From positions 25,199-89,198 of the forward strand of contig CAKSVQ010000002.1 of NCBI GenBank assembly GCA_934504065.1: a stretch of 64,000 nt of DNA. The letters are read 5' to 3'. The first letter of the stretch is position 1. Every line of letters starts with the position of its first letter. The translations under genes and the position numbers were made by a program. Positions 16,333-24,690 of the stretch are shown here, piece by piece. The stretch is from an uncultured Dysosmobacter sp. (lineage in GTDB: Bacteria > Bacillota > Clostridia > Oscillospirales > Oscillospiraceae). The notes below the pieces were generated by a model. The model searched no databases. It was given only the letters and a program-made list of their open reading frames with translations, and had not been told where the DNA came from.

Positions 16333-18514
16333 CAAAACGCAATGGGACAGCAGGAGGCTCATGCTTCCTGAGATCGTGGTCGGCATGGTTCTGCTGCTCA
16401 TTACCTTTGCCTTTTCCACGCGGGCGGATATGGCCACGGCGGAGCACCGACTGTATTCCACCGTGAAATATATGAAGGAGCAGTGCAACGCCAGCCAGCT
16501 CCGCGACCTTGCCTCGGAAGCAAAGAGCCTGCTCCGGGTCAGTGAGAGCGTTGCGATGATCCGCGGCCATCTGCATGACGCGGGGAGCGCAGACGCGGCC
16601 ACGCTGGAAGAGTGCGCGCAGACGTGCTTTTTAGACGGCGTTCTTCTGCTGGATGAAAACGGAGACGTGATCGGGCAGAATGCGTCCGCTCCGGTGGACG
16701 CCGGGGCCCTTCTTGCGCAGATGGACCTGCCCGCCCTGCTGGATACCCTGTCGTTTCCCGAGAAAGTCTATACCGCCCGCGTGGAAAACGCGGACGGCTC
16801 GCACACGGATGTTGCCGCCGCAAGCTGCACCGATCGGCCGGAGATCCTTGTGGGGTATTACTGTACCTCCGCCCAGTATGCAAAGACCTTCAACAATTCC
16901 ATTTACCACCTTGTAAGCGGGTATGATCTGGACAGCAACGGCACGGTCGTCATCAGCAGCGCCAGCCATATCGTTGCCTCCAACAACGCATCGCTCATCG
17001 ACACGGACATCGGCAGCACCAGAATTTTGCAGCGCATCATGGAGCGGGGGAGAGAGAACCACCTCATCCACGCGCGAAGCAGCGACCGCGCCATCGGCAG
17101 CGATTTCGGGCTGATGGAAAAGAGCCAGAGCTACTACATCTATGCGTACATGACCGAGCGGGGCGTGTTTGACTCCACGCCCCGGAATTTGCTGTTTGTG
17201 CTGTTTTTGTATCTGTTCCTGCTCATTGTCCTGCACGCGGTGCAGTGGCAGATCGCGCGGGTCTATCAGCAAAAGCAGATGGAAGCGCAGCAAAAATATG
17301 CGCAGACGCTTCAGACCAAGAACGAAGAGCTGAAGGAGGTGGCCATTCAGGCGGAAAAGGCAAACGCCGCGAAAAGCAGCTTCCTCTCCCGGATGAGCCA
17401 CGACATCCGAACGCCGCTCAACGGCATCATCGGCCTGCTGGAGATCAGCACCGCCCACCCGGACGACCGGGAGCTGGTGGACCAGAACCGGGAGAAGATG
17501 CGCGTGTCGGCAGACCACCTGCTGTCCCTGCTCAACGACGTTCTGCAAATGAGCAAGCTGGAAAGCGGCGAGATCACGCTGGCCCATGAGTTGCTGGACC
17601 TCAACCGCCTTGCCGTTGAGGTGCTGACCATCATCGGCCAGAAGGCCGCGGAATCCGGCATCAACATGGAGCACGATCCCCGCTCCGACCCCGTTTCCAT
17701 TCCGTGGGTCTACGGCAGTCCGCTGCACCTGCGGCAGGTATTCTTGAATATTTACACCAACTGCATCAAGTATAACAAGGTGGGCGGCTCCATCTCCACG
17801 CGGTTCCAGCTGGTGGAGAAAACGGACAAAACGGTGCGCTACCGCTGGACCGTTACAGACACCGGGATCGGCATGAGCGGGGAGTTTTTAAAGCACATCT
17901 TTGACCCCTTCACGCAGGAAAACGCGGATGCCCGCAGCGTCTATCAGGGGACGGGGCTGGGCATGGCCATTGTGAAGGGCCTTGTGGAGAGAATGGGCGG
18001 CAGCATCGAGGTCCGCAGCACCGTGGACGTGGGCTCAACCTTTGTGATCACCATCCCCTTTGAGATCGCGGAGCCTGTCCGGCATGACGCGGCCAAGGAG
18101 CGTGACGCGGAGCAGGCGGATATTCGCGGCGTGCGCCTGCTTCTGGCAGAGGATAACGACCTGAACGCGGAGATCGCGCAGATGCTTTTGGAGGATGCGG
18201 GCGCGGTCATCACCCGGGTGGGCGACGGGCAGCAGGCCGTGAGACTGTTCCGGGAGCAGCCCGCCGGGACCTTTGACGCCATTTTGATGGATGTGATGAT
18301 GCCCGTGATGGACGGTCTGACGGCGACGAGAACCATCCGTGCCCTTGACCGCCCTGACGGCAGGACCATTCCCATCATCGCCATGACGGCAAACGCCTTT
18401 GCGGAGGACGCGGAAAAGTGTCTGGCCGCCGGGATGAACGCCCATCTTGCAAAGCCGCTGGATATGGAAAGGGCGATCGCGACGATCGCCCGGTATGTCC
18501 GAGCGGATGAATGA
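16322..18514 (+). CDS. Hybrid sensor histidine kinase/response regulator
   Basis: 730 residues: an N-terminal membrane helix (about 13-32), an extracellular sensor region, a second helix (about 290-312), a coiled coil and HisKA with acceptor His360 in SFLSRMSHDIRTPLNGIIG. HATPase (GTGLGMAIVKGL) and a receiver domain with Asp657 in AILMDVMMPVMDG follow. All key residues are present, unlike the decayed paralogue upstream. The start overlaps the solute-binding gene and follows GGAGGG. There is no output domain, so the phosphate is presumably relayed to another protein. The c-di-GMP riboswitch about 3 kb upstream probably controls this transcript. Confidence 0.9.
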   Translation: MKLDKTQWDSRRLMLPEIVVGMVLLLITFAFSTRADMATAEHRLYSTVKYMKEQCNASQLRDLASEAKSLLRVSESVAMIRGHLHDAGSADAATLEECAQTCFLDGVLLLDENGDVIGQNASAPVDAGALLAQMDLPALLDTLSFPEKVYTARVENADGSHTDVAAASCTDRPEILVGYYCTSAQYAKTFNNSIYHLVSGYDLDSNGTVVISSASHIVASNNASLIDTDIGSTRILQRIMERGRENHLIHARSSDRAIGSDFGLMEKSQSYYIYAYMTERGVFDSTPRNLLFVLFLYLFLLIVLHAVQWQIARVYQQKQMEAQQKYAQTLQTKNEELKEVAIQAEKANAAKSSFLSRMSHDIRTPLNGIIGLLEISTAHPDDRELVDQNREKMRVSADHLLSLLNDVLQMSKLESGEITLAHELLDLNRLAVEVLTIIGQKAAESGINMEHDPRSDPVSIPWVYGSPLHLRQVFLNIYTNCIKYNKVGGSISTRFQLVEKTDKTVRYRWTVTDTGIGMSGEFLKHIFDPFTQENADARSVYQGTGLGMAIVKGLVERMGGSIEVRSTVDVGSTFVITIPFEIAEPVRHDAAKERDAEQADIRGVRLLLAEDNDLNAEIAQMLLEDAGAVITRVGDGQQAVRLFREQPAGTFDAILMDVMMPVMDGLTATRTIRALDRPDGRTIPIIAMTANAFAEDAEKCLAAGMNAHLAKPLDMERAIATIARYVRADE

Positions 18515-18575
18515 AAAAGCGCAGTTTTACCCATGCGTGTGGAACGCATCCGCCCTCTTGGGGGCGACGAACAGG

Positions 18576-18600
18576 ACGGAGCCGCTGAACGCGGCTCCGT
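18576..18600 (+). terminator. Terminator-like hairpin after the sensor operon
   Basis: 10-bp stem ACGGAGCCGC / GCGGCTCCGT with a 5-nt loop, 61 bases after the kinase stop. The T-run is weak. The recurring CAGCTTGTC motif follows at 18605. Confidence 0.65.
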
Positions 18601-18626
18601 CTTGCAGCTTGTCGAGAAACCGCTTT

Positions 18627-18926
18627 ATGCACGTGGCTTACGTGGATGAAAACACTTCCCAAAGGATCAGCCCGGCAGCGCCAAAGTATCAATTTGATAC
18701 TTTGGACTGCTCACTGGAGGAATTGGCAGTTCTGAAATGGATCGCAAGGAATCCGGCTATCCGACAGCAGGAGCTTGCAAACGCAACGGGGAAGTCCATT
18801 GCGACCGTGAAACGAATTATGAAGTCCCTGCAGGATAAACACTATCTTCGCAGGGAAAATGGCAAAAGGCATGGCAAGTGGGAAATACTGATGGAGGGGC
18901 CCGTAAACGCAGATAGAGAAGAGTGA
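18627..18926 (+). pseudogene. C-terminal winged-helix fragment of an AlbA-type ATP-binding/DNA-binding regulator
   Basis: Only the C-terminal end of the protein remains. CSLEELAVLKWIARNP...QELANATGKSIATVKRIMKSL is a helix-turn-helix typical of the tail of AlbA_2-domain regulators. The large N-terminal domain is absent and a kinase terminator ends just upstream. No ribosome-binding site is seen at ATG 18627. I treat it as a gene remnant. A small stand-alone DNA-binding peptide is the less likely alternative. Confidence 0.6.
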
Positions 18927-19257
18927 CAGCACACAGCCATCGGCATATCCGATCAACGGTTATGCCGATGGTTGTTTCATTTTTGCTGCATTTCGGGGGG
19001 AATATTGAGAAAAATATTGCCAGTGCGTTGCTTGGGTTCTATCTATATTGCTGGTTCTACCCCAACATATTGGCGTGGGTTCGGGGCCCAAATTGTTATG
19101 TACAGGCGTTTTACTTATACGATTAAATTATATCTGAAATTATTGGATAAATTCATAAATTCATCAGTTATAACTGATGAATTTATGGTTTCTGCATTAA
19201 ACTTCACCTGTAAATGTGCTACACTATGGTCAAACATGGAAAGGGGGGCTAAGCTCT
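18927..19257 (+). promoter_or_regulatory. Intergenic region with terminator and a 34-bp perfect palindrome
   Basis: No gene is seen here. It holds a terminator hairpin CCATCGGCATA (18937-18947) / TATGCCGATGG (18961-18971) followed by a T-rich tract. It also holds a loop-less palindrome at 19154-19187 with 17-base arms (CATAAATTCATCAGTTA and its complement). A weak promoter (TTAAAC, 17 nt, TACACT near 19219) may drive the ATPase gene. The region is clearly more AT-rich than its surroundings. Confidence 0.6.
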
Positions 19258-20461
19258 ATGATCAAACGCGAACTGTATATGAGCCGTATCCGTCCGTTTA
19301 TCGGAACGGAGCTGATCAAGGTTATGACGGGTATTCGCCGCTGCGGGAAGTCTGTCATGTTGGAACTGATCAAACAGGAGATCACGGAGTCCGGTGTCAG
19401 CCCGACGCAGTTTATCTCCATCAACTTTGAAGATATGAGCTATTCCCATCTGCAAACCGCGCAGGCTCTGCACGACGAGATCACCAGAAGAGCCGTAGCC
19501 ATGGAGGGCAAGGTCTATTTGTTTTTTGATGAAATACAGGAGGTCAGGGATTGGGAAAAGTGTATCAACTCTCTCCGTGTTTCGCTGGATTGTGACATCT
19601 ACATCACTGGGTCAAACGTAAAGCTGCTGTCCGGCGAGCTTGCGACGACGGTATGTGGAGTTTGTGATCTATCCGTTTTCCTTTGGGGAGTTTATGGAGC
19701 TGTACCGTTCGATTGTTCCCAATGAGACGGTTCAGCAGTGTTTTCAAAAGTATCTGCTTGCCGGAGGGATGCCTTACCTCGCAAATCTCCGTTATGCGGA
19801 TGCTCCGTCCAGGCAATATCTTCACGATCTGTTTAACTCTGTCCAGCTCAAGGACATTGTAAAGCGGAATAAAATCCGGGATGTTGATTTGCTGGAACGG
19901 ATTATTGCCTATGTGATCGCCAATGTGGGAACGACCTTCTCTGCGACCTCTCTTGCAAAGTTCCTGAAAAGCGAGCAGCGCACCGTTGCCCCGGAAACCA
20001 TTTTGAACTATATCAAATACTGCTGCGAGGCTTACCTGTTCTATCAGGTGAAGCGGGAAGATTTGCAGGGAAAACAGATCCTTGCCTCCAACGAAAAGTA
20101 TTATATTGCCGATCATGGCATCCGCGAAGCTGTGTTCGGCGGCAATATGCGGGACATCAATCTCATTTTGGAGAATATCGTATATCTGGAATTGCTCCGC
20201 CGAGGCTATCAAGTGACGGTTGGCAGAACGGGTGATAAGGAAATTGACTTTGTATGCGATAAACGCGGCGAAAAGCTGTATGTTCAGGTCACGTATCTGC
20301 TGGCATCGGAAGAAACAGTCAATCAGGAATTTGGCGTGTATGACAGTATCCGCGATAACTTCCCGAAGTATGTCGTTTCCCTTGATGAGTTCGACATGAG
20401 CCGAAATGGCATCAAGCATCGGAATATCCGCGATTTCCTTTTAGCTGAGGAATGGAACTGA
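19258..20461 (+). pseudogene. AAA_14/DUF4143 ATPase, frameshifted
   Basis: Two adjoining frames together make a full-length (about 400 residue) DUF4143 ATPase. Walker A GIRRCGKS and Walker B VYLFFDEIQE are in the first part. The DUF4143 half with LKDIVKRNKIRDVDLLERI and REXDFVC-like nuclease-fold sequence is in the second. The frame breaks near 19650, where GELAT should continue into YLGGRYVEF; about 11 bases (the YLGG codons) appear to be lost. The start has a strong AAGGGGGG site. Two intact paralogues lie in this window. No partner gene is adjacent. Confidence 0.85.
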
Positions 20462-20513
20462 ATATGAAACCCGGCGTCACGTCAAATGGCGCGATGCTGG
20501 GCTTCTTTGTACA

Positions 20514-20579
20514 GTCGCGCCCCGCAAGGGGCGCGTGGATTGAAATATCCAGCAGGTAACCATCGGATCGTCCTTCTTG
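20514..20579 (+). CRISPR. Solitary type I-C-like CRISPR repeat with one spacer-like unit
   Basis: The 33-base sequence at 20514-20546 begins GTCGCGCCCC, contains a GCGCCCC/GGGGCGC stem and ends CGTGGATTGAAAT, the classical type I-C repeat form. A 33-nt spacer-like sequence follows (20547-20579). A degenerate repeat start (GCTGCGCCCC, 20580) then appears before similarity is lost. No type I-C cas gene is in the window. I read it as the remnant of an array. Confidence 0.7.
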
Positions 20580-20613
20580 GCTGCGCCCCTTTGCGGGCTA
20601 CCCCTCACACAAC

Positions 20614-20662
20614 AAAAGCGCAAATATAAAACACTCATCGGTGTTTTGTATTTGCGCTTTTT
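20614..20662. terminator. Bidirectional intrinsic terminator
   Basis: Long stem AAAAGCGCAAATA...AAAACAC / GTGTTTTGTATTTGCGCTTTTT between the ATPase remnant (+) and the SafE-type gene (-), with T-runs in both directions. Confidence 0.85.
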
Positions 20663-20673
20663 ACGTTTTCCAC

Positions 20674-21963
20674 TTACTTCCCGGCTCCATCCGCCCCGAC
20701 GACGGTGATGGTATTGCGCAGCATTCCCATCCAGCAGGAATAGGGATAGCTGCCCGGGCTCTCCGGTGTGAAGCGGATCGTGTTTTCGCCCGCTTCCAGC
20801 TTGATCTGCTGGTTGAACGCGGGAAGGACGATCTCGTTGTTGCAGCCGTTCAGGCTTTCCTCGTCGGCCACGATCGTCCACACCACCGGGATGCCCTGCG
20901 CCACCTGAATGTTGTCAAACCCGTTGGAGCGGAGGCGCGTGGTCACATACTGCGTGCCGCCGTCCTGGACGGCGGTAACGGCGGTCTCGCCGCCGCTGGC
21001 TGCGCCCGGGAGCAGGATGCCCGCCAGCGCCAGATTATTCTGCACGGTGAACAGCCCCAGCAGCACCAGCAGCGCCGCGCCGAGCTGAAGCATCCACCTG
21101 CGCCAGCTGGCCTTGAGTGTGCTGGCGGCGGTTCCGAACAGAAGAATCAGCGGGATGGTGCCAAGGCAGAAGAAAAACATGGATGCGGCCCCGGCGAAAA
21201 AGCTGCCGCTGGCGATGGCGTAAAGCTGCATGGATTGCAGCGGCCCGCAGGGCATCAGTCCATTGACAAGGCCCATGGAAAAGGAGCCGTGCCGCCGAAG
21301 GGCGGCAAGAGCCTTCTGCGCGGCCTTCGGCAGCCGGAGGGAGGGCAGGGAAACGCCGCCCAGCATACAAATGCCCATCGCCAGCATGAGTAGGCCCGCC
21401 AGAAGGCCCACCGTCCCGCGCACCCGGAGCGTGATGGCGGCCTTTTCGCCCACCAGACCCAGCACCCCGCCGATCAGCGTATAGCTGGTCAGCCGTCCCA
21501 GATTGTAAAGCGCGCTGCCGCGCAAGGGGCTTTGGTGGCCGCCCTGCATACTCTGGGCCAGATTCAGCCCGCCGCACATGGCGATGCAGTGCACCGAGGT
21601 CAAAAGCCCCACCAGAACCAGCGCGGCATAGCCCATCTGCGCCCCGCTGACCGTGGGGAAGCGCTGGAAAAATTCCGTCCACCCCAGCTGCCGGGCGATC
21701 ACAAAAAGCCCCAGCAGGATCACCAGCAGGTAGATGCCGTCGCCCCTGCGCCGGGGGCTTTGCGTGACGGAGTATCCGGCCTCCTCCACGGCCCGGATGA
21801 CCGCCTCTTCCGTGCAGGGCGCATCGTAGGAGACGCGCAGCTGCCCGCGTTTCCGGTCGGCGCGGGCCGTGCCGCAGCCCTCCAGCCGCCGGACCGCGTG
21901 TTCCACTGTCCGCTCACAGCCGGAGCAGGTCATCCCCTCAATATAAAATGTCTGCTCTTTCAT
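20674..21963 (-). CDS. HMA domain-SafE/TauE membrane-cupredoxin fusion, probable copper/metal handling
   Basis: 429 residues in three modules. An N-terminal heavy-metal-associated domain has GMTCSGC (Cys13, Cys16). A six- to seven-helix membrane domain of the sulfite-exporter/cytochrome-maturation type follows (HCIAMCGGLNLAQ, GLMPCGPLQSMQ). The C-terminus is a cupredoxin-like extracellular domain ending PGSYPYSCWMGMLRNTITVVG. ATG 21963 with GGAGA fits the HMA start. It sits 13 bases after DUF2318 in the same transcript. Likely role: moving copper or electrons across the membrane. The transported species is inferred. Confidence 0.85.
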   Translation of the reverse strand: MKEQTFYIEGMTCSGCERTVEHAVRRLEGCGTARADRKRGQLRVSYDAPCTEEAVIRAVEEAGYSVTQSPRRRGDGIYLLVILLGLFVIARQLGWTEFFQRFPTVSGAQMGYAALVLVGLLTSVHCIAMCGGLNLAQSMQGGHQSPLRGSALYNLGRLTSYTLIGGVLGLVGEKAAITLRVRGTVGLLAGLLMLAMGICMLGGVSLPSLRLPKAAQKALAALRRHGSFSMGLVNGLMPCGPLQSMQLYAIASGSFFAGAASMFFFCLGTIPLILLFGTAASTLKASWRRWMLQLGAALLVLLGLFTVQNNLALAGILLPGAASGGETAVTAVQDGGTQYVTTRLRSNGFDNIQVAQGIPVVWTIVADEESLNGCNNEIVLPAFNQQIKLEAGENTIRFTPESPGSYPYSCWMGMLRNTITVVGADGAGK

Positions 21964-21976
21964 GAAGGTCTCCGGC

Positions 21977-22504
21977 TCAGAACTTCTTCCAGTTTTCAAA
22001 GCGGGGGGCATTTTCCTCTAAAAAGGAATGGGGAACGGTCAGCGTGCCGTCCTCTTCCTCATAGACTTCCGCTGTGATGGGCACCGGGTCGCACCCGCCG
22101 CTGACGATGCCCACCGCGGTGGAGGCAAAGCGGTTATGGCAGTTCTGGCAGACGAAATCGTCTCCGTCCTGCTCAAAATAGGCGTAGGGTGAGCCGTTGC
22201 ACACCTGACAGGTGTTCAGGGCCAGCCGCACCGTGTCGTCAGAGGCCCGCACCGCCAGCACCTGCACGGTGATGCCGCCCGCGTCATAGTCGAAAAAGCT
22301 GGCCGTGGTCCCGATCTCCTCCGTGCGCACGGTCAAATCGCTTCCGGAGGAGACCGAGGTCTCCGTTGTGCTGCTGCTTCCGGCGCCCTGTTCGGTGTGC
22401 TTCGGCAGGGCCGTTACGGCAAGGGCGGCAAGCAGCACCAGCCCTGCCGCCACAGCCAGAGGATTCACGCGCCGCTTGGCGGCTTTGGATGCCTGTTTCT
22501 TCAT
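21977..22504 (-). CDS. DUF2318 domain membrane-anchored protein
   Basis: 175 residues: an N-terminal membrane anchor (about 14-33), a Ser/Thr-rich stretch, then a Cys-rich DUF2318 domain with CQVC, CQNC and SGGCDPVP. These are probable metal or Fe-S ligands on the outer face. The family often accompanies TauE/SafE-type membrane proteins and iron/copper transport genes, as here. The start overlaps the stop of the PLP enzyme gene in an ATGA arrangement. Confidence 0.85.
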   Translation of the reverse strand: MKKQASKAAKRRVNPLAVAAGLVLLAALAVTALPKHTEQGAGSSSTTETSVSSGSDLTVRTEEIGTTASFFDYDAGGITVQVLAVRASDDTVRLALNTCQVCNGSPYAYFEQDGDDFVCQNCHNRFASTAVGIVSGGCDPVPITAEVYEEEDGTLTVPHSFLEENAPRFENWKKF

Positions 22505-23703
22505 TTCGCTACCTCAAGTCCGGTTTTTTCCAGCGCCTGCTTCAAATCGCCGATGATGTCCTCCGCGTCCTCAATGCCCACGGAGAAGCGGAAAAAGCCG
22601 TTATGGAACTCCGCGGGATAGAGATACTGCCGCTCGTCGTTTTCACCGAGGAACACGATCAGGCTTTCATCATGTCCTAGCGATACGGCGGAGGTGATGA
22701 TTCTTAAGTGGCTGACGAACTTATTGTGGGTGTCGTGGTCCGCCTTCAGTCCAAAGGACAGCACGCCGCCAAAGCCGGGGGCCATCTGCTTTTTCGCCAC
22801 GTCATGGCCCTTATGGCTCTCCAGCCCCGGATAGGCCACAAAGCTGACGCAGGGCTGCTTTTCCAGCCACCGGGCCACGGCCATGGCGTTTTCGTTGTGC
22901 TGGCGCATCCGCAGCGGCAGCGTAACGGAGCCGCGCATGATGAGCCACGCGTTAAAGGGGCTGATGGTCCCGCCCAGGTTCACCTGAGACTGGGCGCGGA
23001 TCTGGTCCAGGTATTCCGTTTTACCGATGATAGCGCCGCCCATGGAGTCCCCGTGGCCATTGATGTACTTGGTCAGGCTCTCCACCGTGAAGTCCGCGCC
23101 CAGCTCAATGGGCCGCTGGTTGAAGGGGGAGGCAAAGGTGTTGTCCACGCTTAAAAGCGCCCCGTGCCGATGGGCGATTTCCGCGATAGCGGCAATGTCC
23201 GAGATCATCAACGTGGGGTTGCCCGGCGTTTCGATGTGGATGAGCTTGGTGTTGGGGCGGATGGCCGCCTCCACATTGGCGGGGTCGGTGGTGTCCACAA
23301 GGGTGGTCTCCACGCCGAATTTGTTGTTCAGCAGTTCGTTCAGCAGGCGGTAGACCGCGATGTAGGTGACGCTGGAGAAGATCACATGGTCGCCCTTGTT
23401 CAGCAGGGCGAAAAACAGCCCGCTGAGGGCCGCCACGCCGGAGGCCAGCACCACGCAGTCCTCGCCGCCTTCCAGCGACGCCACGCGCTCCTGCAAGTAT
23501 TTCTGGTTGGTGCCGCCGTTGCGGGTATAGAGATTGGCCCCGGCGCTGGACCAGTTCATATCCGTGGGGTCATAGGGCAGGGCATAGCTGTTGGCCATGG
23601 TGATGGGGCGCTTGATGGCGCCGCTGTCCTTGTCCACCTCGTTGCCCGCGTGCACGGCGCGGGTGGCAAATTTCAGTTGGGTGTTGTTTTCCTGCGTTGA
23701 CAT
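22501..23703 (-). CDS. Cys/Met-metabolism PLP-dependent enzyme (methionine gamma-lyase/cystathionine synthase family)
   Basis: 400 residues of the trans-sulfuration PLP family. It shows the cofactor Lys region ESLTKYINGHGDSMGG, SGVAALSGLFFALL and the C-terminal LGHDESLIVF. The start MSTQENN is preceded by AAAGGACGG and a good promoter 54 bases upstream. Reactions in this family are gamma-lyase, gamma-synthase or O-acetylhomoserine sulfhydrylation; the sequence alone does not separate them. It leads the operon with DUF2318 and the metal/SafE protein, linking thiol or sulfide production to metal handling. The TetR regulator is divergent. Confidence 0.9.
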   Translation of the reverse strand: MSTQENNTQLKFATRAVHAGNEVDKDSGAIKRPITMANSYALPYDPTDMNWSSAGANLYTRNGGTNQKYLQERVASLEGGEDCVVLASGVAALSGLFFALLNKGDHVIFSSVTYIAVYRLLNELLNNKFGVETTLVDTTDPANVEAAIRPNTKLIHIETPGNPTLMISDIAAIAEIAHRHGALLSVDNTFASPFNQRPIELGADFTVESLTKYINGHGDSMGGAIIGKTEYLDQIRAQSQVNLGGTISPFNAWLIMRGSVTLPLRMRQHNENAMAVARWLEKQPCVSFVAYPGLESHKGHDVAKKQMAPGFGGVLSFGLKADHDTHNKFVSHLRIITSAVSLGHDESLIVFLGENDERQYLYPAEFHNGFFRFSVGIEDAEDIIGDLKQALEKTGLEVAK

Positions 23704-23756
23704 GGGTAATCCCGTCCTTTGCTTTCCATTAACATAGTATAGTTGTGGGTATATGC

Positions 23757-23785
23757 ATCGTAACACACCGAAGCGCCTCTGTCAA
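23757..23785 (-). promoter_or_regulatory. Sigma-A promoter of the PLP-enzyme operon
   Basis: Minus strand: perfect -35 TTGACA (23780-23785), 17-nt spacer, -10 TACGAT (23757-23762). Confidence 0.75.
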
Positions 23786-23831
23786 CCGCAATGTGGAAAG
23801 AGGCACAGGGGATGCGGCAGAAAAATTTCCC

Positions 23832-23860
23832 TTGCATGGATGCAGGGAATGTGATACGAT
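23832..23860 (+). promoter_or_regulatory. Sigma-A promoter of the TetR gene
   Basis: -35 TTGCAT (23832-23837), 17-nt spacer, -10 TACGAT (23855-23860). A short palindrome TGCAT-GG-ATGCA (23833-23844) overlaps it and is a candidate operator for the TetR protein. Confidence 0.6.
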
Positions 23861-23907
23861 AAAAGTGCAATCGCAAGTGAACTTATAAATAATAAGGGGG
23901 AAAAGAT

Positions 23908-24600
23908 TTGCCAAAGGGAAAATTGCTGGATGGGCTGGTGACCCAGCAGAAGGTGCTGCGGGCTGCGGTGGCGCTGTTTCTGGAAAAGGGCTATACCAGA
24001 ACCACCACGGGCGAGATCGCAAAGGCGGCGGGGATTGGGCAAAGCTCCTTTTTCCACGTCTTTCCCAGTAAAGAGGCGCTGCTTTTAGAGCTGGTGCAGC
24101 GGATGTTCGGCGGGCAGTTCGACCTTGCCGGGCAGCACAGCGGCATGGAGAACCCTGTGTTTCTCTACGCCGTGGAAACGGCGCTCCAGCTCCACATCAC
24201 GGAGCTGACGGAGCCGCTGCGGGAGCTGTATGTGGTGGGCTATACCCTGCCCACGACATCCGCCTATATCTACCGCAGCACGGCAAAGCGTTTGCAGGCC
24301 ATCTTCGGCCCCTATCTGCCATCCGCCCAGCCCAAGGACTTTTACGAGATGGAGATCGCGTCGGCCGGCATCATGCGGGGCTTCATGTCCGTGCCGTGCG
24401 ACCTGTATTTTACCATCGAAGCCAAGATCGCCCGCTTCCTCGACTGCGCGCTCAAGCTCTACGACGTACCGGAGGAGAAGCGGCAGGCGGTCACGGCGGC
24501 GGTGCTCCGGCTGGACCTGCACGCCATGGCGGCGGGCATCATTCAAAAGACCGTGCAGCAGGCCGAAGTGGGCTTCGAGGCCCTTATACCGGAGAAATAA
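23908..24600 (+). CDS. TetR/AcrR family transcriptional regulator
   Basis: 230 residues. The N-terminal TetR helix-turn-helix (about 15-60) reads VLRAAVALFLEKGYTRTTTG and IGQSSFFHVFPSKEALL; the rest is an all-helical ligand domain. It starts at TTG 23908 with AAGGGGG seven bases upstream; no ATG is better placed. It is divergent from the PLP/DUF2318/SafE operon, which it probably regulates. Confidence 0.88.
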   Translation: MPKGKLLDGLVTQQKVLRAAVALFLEKGYTRTTTGEIAKAAGIGQSSFFHVFPSKEALLLELVQRMFGGQFDLAGQHSGMENPVFLYAVETALQLHITELTEPLRELYVVGYTLPTTSAYIYRSTAKRLQAIFGPYLPSAQPKDFYEMEIASAGIMRGFMSVPCDLYFTIEAKIARFLDCALKLYDVPEEKRQAVTAAVLRLDLHAMAAGIIQKTVQQAEVGFEALIPEK

Positions 24601-24608
24601 GTTTTTCG

Positions 24609-24642
24609 GGGGGATATCCCCCTGATGCATCCAATGGATGCA
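24609..24642 (+). terminator. Two adjacent palindromes after the TetR gene
   Basis: GGGGGATATCCCCC (24609-24622) and TGCATCC-AAT-GGATGCA (24626-24642) lie between the TetR and SLH genes. They may end TetR transcription or bind a regulator. No clear T-run. Confidence 0.4.
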
Positions 24643-24690
24643 CTGCACACTTTCCTTTTATTTTCAGACATTTGAGCAGGAGGAACGAGT

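Noticed and set aside
20477-20881. 134-codon minus-strand frame containing FQSTRPLRGAT
   Set aside because: That peptide is the translated type I-C CRISPR repeat; the rest is antisense or out of frame to the SafE-type gene.
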